A stretch of DNA of 64,000 nucleotides from Litsea cubeba (Eukaryota; Streptophyta; Magnoliopsida; Laurales; Lauraceae): the NCBI GenBank assembly GCA_012931725.1, contig WHSA01000445.1:186001-250000 (forward strand), read 5' to 3'. The translations under genes and the position numbers were made by a program. Positions 55,213-64,000 of this stretch are shown piece after piece. Numbering within the stretch: the first letter of the stretch is position 1; every line of letters begins with the position of its first letter. Below the pieces are notes generated by a model. The model did not search any database. It saw only the letters and a list, made by a program, of their open reading frames with translations, and was not told the origin of the DNA.

Positions 55213-57214
55213 TGAAAGAAACTGCGATTCAGATCTGAATTAGCTGAAGACATACATGGCTTATTTGTAACATGACAGATTTTAAAAAATCTGATTTGGG
55301 CAGCATAAATCAGCCATAGAGATCGCATGAGAACTCCATGAATTCATGACCAACAAGTGTATAATTAAAGGAGAATGAAGAAGACTATTACCTCGAAGAT
55401 TTGTAGACTCCAAATCTCTGAAAAAATAGATCCAAAGGCCCGAACTCAGACTTGCAATTAGCAAACAAGTTGCTGGAATTTTCTGCAGTACTATTGCCTT
55501 TGATCTTCTTCTCTATCTCACTTCCAAATCTGATTGGCTAAGATGGTGGGATCTTAATCTAGGAATTGAGAACTATTTCTCTAATGAAAAATCTCAGACC
55601 TACAAGTTTCTTCACTAAAGAAGAAAACACTTCAAGGGCTGGACATGTGGGAGCATTAACATCTCTATGTTGTGTTGGACGCCCAAGAGGTATGAGGTTT
55701 CTTTTATAGAAACTTTGTGGAAGCTTTCCCAAAAAGTTATCTCTCCTTATTCTCAAAGATGTCCTAAAAGGAAAGTATAATCTAAAGATTTATTTCCTTT
55801 TAGAAACACTCTAATAAGAAAAGGAAACTAAGGAACTTCCCATGCAATTAGTAATCCAAGTTGTACAACACTTACTAATTTTAAGTTCCTAATCCAAAAA
55901 GGAAACTTTCTCATAGGAATACTAATCCAAAAAGGAGTCCAACTTTCAAGTAGAGAGACCTACTCAAAATTGGAAACCTTACCCATGGAAATCCTATTAT
56001 GGACGTCCCTCATGATAATGCGCACCATGGCCCACATATAATTTATCTAGAATTAAATTCATGTATGCCATCAAAGGCCTATTGAATTTAAACTCAAAAT
56101 TATTTTTCCACTAAAATAATTCATCCTTATGTCATTTAAACATTTTAGGAAACCATGCCAATCTTGGAAAGTGACTAGAGAAGGGACCAAAAGACATATT
56201 TGCCATTGGCTCCCAAAATGACCAAAATGTCCATGCTAAACCCATAGCAACATAAAGACCATTTTAACCTTAACTCATTCCACTAAAGAGTTATGGTTGA
56301 ACTCCAAGGACAAATATATAATATAATAAGCTTGTCATAAAATGACGGTTGTCTTCGACCTACTAAGTGTAATGACCTGAATGCCCCTCTATGTAACATC
56401 CATAATCGAGTCAGGTTATCACATGTACTATCAACCTTCCCGATTACATCTAAACCTTAGAACTTCATATCCTTAACATAATCATCATCCAGATATCATT
56501 CTCTTGGTCTAGGGAGCGACCCACAAGTTCAATATCCATATGGAACATCCATATACTAAGATCTTAGATTTTGATGATTAATCGGATAATTCTAAGGGGA
56601 CGATCATTCCATCATTAGATGGCATAGATTCTTTATTGCATCTGCACGTCCCAACTGATCAAGTCCGAGTACCCAAAACACAGAGCTGTTGACCCATGAA
56701 AAGAATCTCACCCATAGTGAATTAAAGTACAAGAACTTGACTTCGTCAGTTCATCCACAAATGCTCAAGATTAAGAGCACTGGTCACTCAGTAGCATGAG
56801 GTGACTTGATCTCTCTCTGTGATAGTGCTATTTTAGAGGTCACACCTACCATGGTCCTGTTCAATGCATTGCATATGCACTAATGAGATGAATCTGGGAA
56901 AGCCCTCCCATGACTTAGGTAAGTCACCCTGAATACAGGAGAATCTCTCATTATAACTTATACCAAGATGAAGTGCCCGGCTCCATCTCTCAGTTATGAA
57001 CAAATGTGTTGTATCCAGTGTCCATGAATTAGACCTATCTGTGTGTAGACACTACACACCTAATTCATTTACTAAAAACAATGGGCCTTACACAACCATA
57101 CATATATACATGTTTAAGCATAAAAGAGTCATTCCATTAAATAACCAGTAAATATCCAGTAACAAAAGATCAGAGTGCAGCTAGTGGGCTTTAGGGCATA
57201 CACCAATCCCAACA
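55213..57214 (-). repeat. 3' LTR of Copia-1
   Basis: Starts on the minus strand at TGTTGGGATTGGTGTATGCC (57214) after the polypurine tract. The end is placed at CTTTCA (55213) because the Tat-3 gag motif begins right after it. Length about 2.0 kb. TATAAAA at 55702-55708 (minus), leaving about 490 bp of R-U5, similar to the solo copia LTR. The left end is less certain than the right; no partner duplication is visible. Confidence 0.72.
55702..55708 (-). promoter_or_regulatory. TATA box of the Copia-1 LTR
   Basis: TATAAAA in CTATAAAAGAAACC on the minus strand. Position relative to the LTR end matches the TATA of the solo copia LTR. Confidence 0.55.
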
Positions 57215-57226
57215 AACTCCCACTTG
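57215..57226 (-). other. Polypurine tract of Copia-1
   Basis: Minus strand CAAGTGGGAGTT directly precedes TGTTGGGATTGG, a common copia arrangement, and follows the end of the pol frame by a few bases. Confidence 0.85.
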
Positions 57227-57228
57227 CA

Positions 57229-58656
57229 CTAAAGATCACTACTTCCTATCCTAACACCCATAGACTCAACATGAGAAGTGAAGACTTTCTCAGTAAGAGT
57301 CTTAGTGAATGGGCCAGCTAAGTTATTTGCTGAAGCAATATGCTCCACCACTATCTCTCCATCCTGAATGAATTCCCGGATCAAGTGGTACTTTCTCTGA
57401 ATGTGCTTGCCTTTCTTGTGATTCATGGGCTCTTTGCACTGTGCTACAGCACCAGTGTTATCGCAGTACATGACAATCAGTTTTTGTACTGCAGGAACAA
57501 CTCCCAATTCCAACAGGAATTTTCTGAGCCATACAGCTTCCTTCGCAGCTTCCGATGCTGCCACATACTCTGCTTCCATGGTAGAATCAGCAGTACATGA
57601 TTGCTTGACACTTCTCCATGATATAGCCCCTCCTGACAAAGTAAAGACGTACCCTAAGGTAGACTTTCTGGCATCACTATCAGATTGGAAATCAGAGTCT
57701 GTATACGCCAAAGGTGTTAGATCATCTGCTCGAAAGGTTAGCATATAATCTTTCATTCTCCGAAGATACTTGAATATATGCTTAACAGCTGTCCAATGCA
57801 TAGGTCCAGGGTTTGACTGATATCTACTAACCATGCCAACGGCAAAGCAAATATCTAGTCTAGTACATAACATAGCATACATGAGGCTTCCAACAGCGGA
57901 TGCATATGGAACTCTCCTCATGCTCTCTATCTCTTCAGATGTCTTTGGACATTGATCTCGAGACAGTGGTACTCCATGTCTAGAAGGTAGGAGGCCCTTC
58001 TTGGAGTCATGCATGTTAAACTTGACCAATATCTTCTCAATATATGAAGATTGGGATAAGGCTAACATCTTATTCTTGCGATCACGCAAAAGCTTGATCC
58101 CTAAGATATAGTTGGCCTCACCCAAATCCTTCATCTGAAATTGAGAGGATAACCAAACCTTTGTGGATGACAATAAACCTACATCATTTCCTATGAGTAA
58201 TATGTCATCTACATACAGAACCAAAAATGCAACTGCTTTTCCACTTCCTTTCTTATACACACATGGTTCATCAATGTTTTGATCAAAGCCAAAAGATTTG
58301 ACTGCCTGATTAAACTTGATGTTCCATGCTCTAGATGCTTGCTTAAGTCCATAAATGGACTTCTTAAGTTTACAAACCATGTTATCTTGGCCACTAGCAA
58401 TGAAACCCTCCGGTTGCATCATATAGATGCATTCGTCAAGACTTCCATTAAGAAAAGTTGTCTTGACATCCATCTGCCATATCTCGTAGTCATAATGACA
58501 TGCGATGGCCAAGAAAATCCTTATGGATTTAAGCATAGCCACTGGTGAAAAGGTTTCCTCATAATCGATACCGTCTTTCTGAGTATATCCTTTCACCACT
58601 AGTCTTGCTTTGAAGGTTTCCACCTTCCCATCCACTCCTCTCTTCCTCTTGTAGAT
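57229..58656 (-). pseudogene. Copia-1 reverse transcriptase and RNase H
   Basis: 468-codon open frame after the stop at 58657. RT from FKARLVVKGYTQKDGIDYEE, FLNGSLDECIYMMQPEGF and YGLKQASRAW to the catalytic YVDDILLIGND near residue 142. RNase H shows D (YTDSDFQSD), E (MEAEYVAASEAAKEA) and D (YCDNTGAVAQ). Ends SHVESMGVRIGSSDL. Catalytic residues look intact. Part of one polyprotein with the upstream frame, separated only by TAG (Trp in the family, CKWIYKRK). Confidence 0.93.
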
Positions 58657-61193
58657 CTATTTGCACCCTATGGGTTTAATCCCTTCAGGTGCATCTACAA
58701 GTTCCCAGACTTGATTGGAATACAAAGAATCCATTTCAGATTTCATCGCTTGCTGCCACATGTTAGCATCTATATCCGTTACTGCTTCATCATAACTAGT
58801 AGGATCCTCAACCAGATCTTCAGAGTCTGTCTTAAAAGACACTCCTAGATATCTTTCTGGCTGTCTGGAAATTCTCCCACTACGACGAGGCTCCGGAGTG
58901 TTTAAAGGAATATCTTGTTCATCTACTGTCTCAGGATCTGGTACAGATGTTATAGGAGATCCCGGAAGAATCTTCTCAAGGGTTTCTTTACAACTAAGCT
59001 CTTGGTGCATCATATAATCCAAGTACCTAGCATGAGTGTTGATGAGAACTTTTTGCTCCTTTGGATGATAAAAGATGCCACCTCTTGTTCCCTTAGGATA
59101 CCCAATGAAGTAGCACATTTCCGATCTGGGTTCCAGCTTGGTAGCTTTATCATTCAGTACATAGGCTGGACAACCCCAAATGTGGATATGTCTTAAACTA
59201 GGTTTTCGACTTGTCCACATTTCTTGGGGTGTCCTAAGTACTGATTTAGAAGGTACCAGATTTAAAATGTATGCTGCTGCTTCTAGGGCATATCCCCAAA
59301 AAGATATAGGTAGGGTTGCATGACTCATCATGGACCTTACCATATCAAGAAGGGTACGGTTTCTTCTCTCTGCTACACCATTTTGCTGGGGTGTACCCGG
59401 TGCAGACAACTGAGACACAATCCCATCTTGTGTGACGTACTCCTTGAACTCACCCAGGAGGTACTCGCCACTTCGATCAGATCGAAGGGCTTTGATATGT
59501 TTCCCTAGTTGTAGCTCCGCCTCAGCCTTGAATTGTTTGAACTTATCAAACGCCTCAGACTTGCGTCGCATTAAGTATACATATCCATACCTAGAGTAAT
59601 CATCGGTGAAGGTGATGTAATACTCATATCCTCCTCGAGCCGGTTTGTTCATAGGACCACACACATCAGTGTGAATCAATTCTAACAACTCCTTTGACCT
59701 TAGTCCCTTTCCAGAGAATGACCGTTTGGTCATCTTTCCCTTGAGACAAGATTCGCATTGAGGAAAAGGTTCGAAATCTAATGAGCTTAAAGGCCCATCT
59801 TCTACCAACCTCTGAATCCGTTTTAGGTTAATGTGACCCAAACGTAAGTGCCAAAGATATGTGTCATTGATTGAAGATACCTTCCTTTTAAGGGAAGTTG
59901 AGTTTTCTTGTTGTACATTATGCAGTGTGGGAGCAATAGGATATATATAAAATAAGTTGTCATGTATTCTACCGGAACATATAATATTTCCATCTCTACT
60001 GATATCAACACCAGAATGGAAAGAAACTGAATAATTAAATTCAATTAATCTGGAAACTGAAATTAAATTCTTCCTCATGTCCGGAACATAGAAAACATTA
60101 TTTAAAACTAATATCCTATCACATGGAAAATGTAAGGTAACAACTCCTACTGCAACTGCCCAAACTTTAACTCCAGTTCCGACTCTAAAAGCAAACTCTC
60201 CTTTCTCGATTCTCTGCATTATCTGAAACCCCTGCAATGAATTGCAGATATGATTAGTGGCTCCTGAGTCTACTATCCATGAGTCAGTAGAATCAACCAC
60301 TAGACAAGTTTCAATGTAGTATGAAAAAGATGTACCTTTCTTAACTGAGGCCAGGAACTTCGGATAATCTTTCTTCCAATGACCTTTGAGGCCACACTTG
60401 AAGCATTTCCCTTTGGGCTTTCCATCTGCACCCTTGTCCTTCTTATTGCCAGCATTGTCCTTTTTCTGCCCTTTTCCCTTATTCTGCTTCTTCTTGAACT
60501 TCTTCCCTTTCGGGTTTAGTTTAGAGGAAGACTGGAAAAAATGAGCTTGGGCTTTGGGTTTCATGATGGCCTCTGCCACCTGGAGTTCTTTCATTAACTC
60601 AGGTAGAGTCATGTCCATCTTGCTCATAATTAAATTGAGCTTGAACTGATTGAAAGAGTCCGGCAGAGTTTCGAGAATCATGTCAGTTTGACTCCCTGCA
60701 TCAATCTCAGCCCCTAGAATCTCAACTTCATTGAAACAATCCATCAGCTTGAGCATATGCTCTCTGACAGGTGTTCCCTCAGCCATCCTAGCATTCATGA
60801 TAGTCCTCATAGCAGCTTGCCTAGCTGGCCTGCTTTTGTTTGCGAACATCTCAGACAAGGACATCATGATTTCATAGGCTGTGTCCATTTGCTCGTGCTG
60901 TGTTTGCAACACGTTGGACATGGAAGCGAGCATGTAGCATTTAGCCATGCTATTCGCTTTCTTCCATTTCCTCTCAGCCTCTAACTGGTCATCAGTAAAA
61001 TTAGCATCAATATTAGGATAGGTTCCAGCAAGACATACTTGTACTCCTCAGCTGTGAGAACTATGTCAAGATTTCTTTTCCAATCTATGTAGTTAGGGCC
61101 AGTCAGTTTGTTCTCACGAAGAATGCACATCAGCGGACTAAAAGAATCTTTACCCATCTCTCTCTGGATATGAAATGGTTTATAATTAGACAT
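58657..61193 (-). pseudogene. Copia-1 gag, protease and integrase
   Basis: Gag starts at ATG 61193 (MSNYKPFHIQREMGK). A one-base deletion near 61021 (after YVLLEP) shifts the frame into the long frame ending at 58657. Seen in order: gag helices (MAKCYMLASMSNVLQ, FNQFKLNLIMSKMDMTLPEL), Lys-rich stretch, zinc knuckle CFKCGLKGHWKKDY with Tyr in place of the last Cys, protease WIVDSGATNH, integrase zinc region (LWHLRLGHINL, CESCLKGK), and catalytic D (IHTDVCGPM), D (RSDRSGEY) and E (NGVAERRNRTL). TAG at 58657-58659 replaces Trp. Confidence 0.92.
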
Positions 61194-62026
61194 GCATTAT
61201 ATATATAATATGCATATGGTGCTTGTTATAAAAGGAAAAACAAAGCACAAAACTTTTTACATTATTTAACCCCAATCACAATGTATCAGTGTTTCAACCT
61301 CTTCATAGACCCTCCATCGAAGGGATGGCCGAGCCTGCAGTCACGTTGAATTAAGGCAGACTTATTTGGATTATCACTATCTGGACACATATCTAGTGGT
61401 AGTCCAATCACTGATTGGTTTGGCCTCATATGACCAAATAACCCTTAACTCCTAAGGAGAGGTCATTACCGTCTTATGTCAAGTGTATAACCATCTCTTG
61501 TGAAATTTCCCAGAATGTCTATGATTAAGTCTCCGAAGGGAAGAGACTTTTATCCTTTCTAGAAGTGACTTTTATCTTTCTAGAAGTGAACTTTAGTAAA
61601 GAGCTCCACCGAAGGGATGGCCGCTCCCACCAACACTTCATTGACATTCTGTAGAAGTGATCTTTAGTAAAGAACTCCACCGAAGGGATGGCTGCTCCTA
61701 CTAACACCTCAATTACGAATATTCACATTAGTTCACCCATTAACCCATCAAAGCGGTCTTTAGTAAAAGAACGCCACCGAAGGGATGGCCGCTCCTACTA
61801 ACACCTTAATGAGATAACATGAACCGAAATGGAAGGCCGTGGGGTCTTTCCAAAACCCCTCTGCCACTTGATTATTTATCACTAGGGTTTATACTTTTTG
61901 ACTTTTACATTGTTTTACTCAAAAGCTCTTTTTAAATCTAGCAAACTTGGTTAATTAAATTCATGACTTAATGACTTAAGTCACCTTAAAAATAAATAAC
62001 CTTAGCTTTAAAACATTTGAGAAAAT
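61194..62026 (-). other. Copia-1 5' leader
   Basis: 833 bp without a gene. It contains a dispersed repeat array (61300-61805) and AT-rich sequence. No tRNA primer site is found, so the leader continues beyond the Tat-4 insertion or was cut. Confidence 0.6.
61300..61805. repeat. CCACCGAAGGGATGGCCGCTCC repeats in the Copia-1 leader
   Basis: Four degenerate units carrying C(C/A)ACCGAAGGGATGG near 61313, 61606, 61678 and 61774. The last three are extended by GCTCCTACTAACACC and preceded by TTTAGTAAAG. Spacing is irregular (about 70-290 bp). Confidence 0.85.
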
Positions 62027-64000
62027 TGTTGACACCAAAAATGTCACTTTGCCTTTCCAAGATCCAAAGAGCTACATGAAGTCGCAACCTGCCATAAATA
62101 GGCAATGCTGCTTCCAAAAATCAAATCTTGTCAGAATCAAACAAAAACTGCAAGATTCATCCAGACAGCCAAAAGAGGAGTACACAAGAAGTTTCAAGCC
62201 ATTTCAAGATCATTTGGCCTAACTTCGCTTCTCCGACAGCCAAATCAAGCCTCTCGGCGGTAAAGCTCTCCGGGACCATGATTTCCAAGACAGAACCTAT
62301 GGATCATCTTAAAATGACTCCAATAGGTTCCCTGTCAAATTTCAAGTCAATCGGACATCGGTTGACCACACGTCAAACCGCGACATCTTCATCGCGACAA
62401 AAAGAAAGTCTGCAGGTGATAGGACCCCAAACGGCTTCAAAACTCAAACAAAAGCCTATGGTTGGTCTTATTTATTGCTCAGGAGGCTTCACACCAAATT
62501 TCAGGTCATTCCGACATCGTTTGACCCAGTTTCAGCTTTTGACAGAAAATCGGCAGCTCTGCGCGACAAAGTCTTCGGCTTTCTCAGGAAATTGGAAACT
62601 TTGCAAAATAAAATGCAAGGATTCTCATCAGGTTTCCTACAAAGAAATCAGGCCAATAAATGATCAAAATGTCAAAGAAAAGTACAGAAGAAAAAAGAAT
62701 CAAAAAAGAGCAAAAACGGACGCAAAACGGGACCAGAAAGGGGGAAAACCCCCCCAGGGTCGCAGACCCCTGCGACCCTGGGCCAGGGTCGCCGGCGACC
62801 ATGGACCCCGGGGTCGCCGGGAAAGCCCCGGAAACCCCGGTTTTCGCCGTTTTTTTCGCGATTCGAAGGGCCCAGCCTCTGGTACTTTTCAAAATTCATG
62901 CTTTTGAGACACCAAGTCCTCTGACATCCGTCCAAAACACGGGTAAATCATCAAGAGTATCGAAGACAGTATTGATCGCCACCCGGTCAACCAAAAAAAA
63001 GTGTGCTTTCTACCCGACCGATCGAGAAATCGACAGGACAGATGGCACCGACCCGCTGTTGGCAACAAACACCTGAAATTACATGGTCATCTGATGTCGA
63101 TCTACATGAAGATCCATCAATGATCATCGACAGAAGAATCCAAAAGACGTAGCACGGCCCGCGACTCTTCAGCTGCTCGGCGACCACTTAATGCGATTAA
63201 TTGACTAGCTTTATTACAGTCATTAATCCATTTCTTTGGACGGCCCAATCAGAAGCAAGCATTTGGGAGTTACAAGTCAAGAGATTCATGGCATTTAACC
63301 CATGAAACTCCTCCCATCATGGCGATTAAAGGCGATTAAATGCCCTCAATCTCCTCCGGCCAATCAGAAGCCAAGAAAAAAGAGTTACAAAATAAACAAT
63401 TCAATTTTGTAACTCCTCCCATTATGCGGCTTAATGACATTAAAAGCCCATAAACTCTCCTAAATGGCTACCAAGAGCCTATAAATAGGAGAGCACTCCA
63501 AAGGAATCCAGACGGGAAAAAAGAGACAGACACACAGACAGAGAGAAGCACAGAAATCCAGAGAAAGGAAAAAGAGAGAAAACTCTGCGGAAATTCTACA
63601 CCGGCCACCACAACAAGGTGACAAAAGTCCCTTGGGGGGTACCCCCCCCCAAGGTCCTTGCCTTCTCCTCCTGCCTCCAATGGCTTAGATATGGCTTTTC
63701 AGCCCGTCTACTCGGTTTTTTATTGGACATAGGACCTTCCTTTGGTCTTTGTCTTCTAAAAACCCGAGGTTATAGCCAAGCCAAGCGAATCAAATAGCAT
63801 CCTCTGTTCTCATCTGCATGGATGATGGCGAAGCCCACATATGGCTTGCGACCGTCAATCTAAACGAGTCCCCCACAATCTCCTGAGAAGTTAGATCCTC
63901 CTTTTCTTGCTTTTCATTGTAGTTTGTATTTTTTTAAAAGAGACAAAAATCACAATTCTTGTCTTTCATTGTTGATAAGGATTGTAAATCGGCTATAAAC
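62027..64000 (+). mobile_element. Tat-4: LTR of a fourth Tat element, cut by the window edge
   Basis: Begins TGTTGACACCAAAAATG directly after Copia-1 leader sequence, with no polypurine tract, so it is a 5' LTR or a solo LTR. AAAAT (62022-62026) would be the target site. It follows the Tat-1 LTR closely: no extra block of the Tat-2 type, one GC palindrome unit (62754-62822), both CCAAT modules, TATAAATA at 63480-63487, GGTACC palindrome near 63633-63653. The window ends at GGCTATAAAC, about 350 bp before the expected LTR end. Confidence 0.85.

Larger units (their letters stand above)
55213..62026 (-). mobile_element. Copia-1: Ty1-copia element (Tork/TAR-like), 5' LTR outside
   Basis: On the minus strand: leader with repeats, gag, protease, integrase, RT, RNase H, polypurine tract and 3' LTR (55213-57214). 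Integrase before RT defines Ty1-copia. RT/RNase H blocks (YASAVGSLMYAMLCTRLD, EAEYVAASEAAKEAVWL) recall the Tork/TAR group. One frameshift and one stop in otherwise open gag-pol suggest a fairly recent copy. Its 5' LTR and primer site are not in view because a Tat LTR starts at 62027. GGAC-TGAAAG at 55213 is the proposed left boundary. Confidence 0.88.

Noticed and set aside
1..64000. Endogenous pararetrovirus, DNA transposon, tRNA or rRNA genes
   Set aside because: No movement or coat protein motifs, no transposase, and no cloverleaf or rRNA signature seen. RT segments all belong to LTR elements.

Overview
The window is nuclear DNA of a flowering plant, probably a eudicot; no species-level marker was seen. 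I found no ordinary host gene, tRNA or rRNA. Essentially all 64 kb is a stack of nested LTR retrotransposons. I name them here: Tat-1 to Tat-4 (Ty3-gypsy, Tat/Ogre/Retand lineage), Tekay-1 to Tekay-3 (Ty3-gypsy chromoviruses, Del/Tekay-like), Copia-1 (Ty1-copia, Tork/TAR-like) and one solo copia LTR.

Layout. 1-1665: edge of a minus-strand LTR (Tekay-3) inserted in the reverse transcriptase of Tat-1. 1666-25367: Tat-1 (+), with RT, RNase H, a second RNase H, integrase, tandem arrays, an antisense gene interrupted by Tekay-1 (8589-19698, minus, TSD ATAAG), 3' untranslated arrays and the 3' LTR (22992-25367). 25368-51410: Tat-2 (+), starting in the linker before its protease and running to its 3' LTR (48868-51410); its antisense gene is interrupted by Tekay-2 (32481-43648, +, TSD GAGAA) and by the solo copia LTR (44811-46626, TSD GTATT). 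51411-55212: Tat-3 on the minus strand (RT start, protease, linker, gag end). 55213-62026: Copia-1 (minus), apparently inserted in the gag of Tat-3. 62027-64000: start of a fourth Tat LTR (+), apparently inserted in the Copia-1 leader. The inferred nesting is Tat-3 > Tat-2 > Tat-1 > Tekay-1 and Tekay-3.

The most interesting content is the antisense gene of the Tat family. It lies between integrase and the 3' LTR, on the strand opposite gag-pol. In both Tat-1 and Tat-2 it has a conserved TATA box (TATAAAA), a first ATG about 125 bp downstream, and four GT-AG introns that are all phase 1. It encodes a plant-mobile-domain-like protein with a coiled-coil C-terminus. Because the element replicates through its sense RNA, antisense introns are not removed by retrotransposition. 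This explains how a spliced gene can persist in a retroelement. Both copies here are broken.

Most coding regions are decayed. Tekay-1 is the freshest: LTRs nearly identical, a 1246-codon open protease-RT-RNase H-integrase-chromodomain frame, and only two stops, both CAG to TAG. Tat-2 has lost the RT catalytic YVDD motif. Copia-1 has one frameshift and one stop. Three LTR families carry unrelated arrays of short palindromes.
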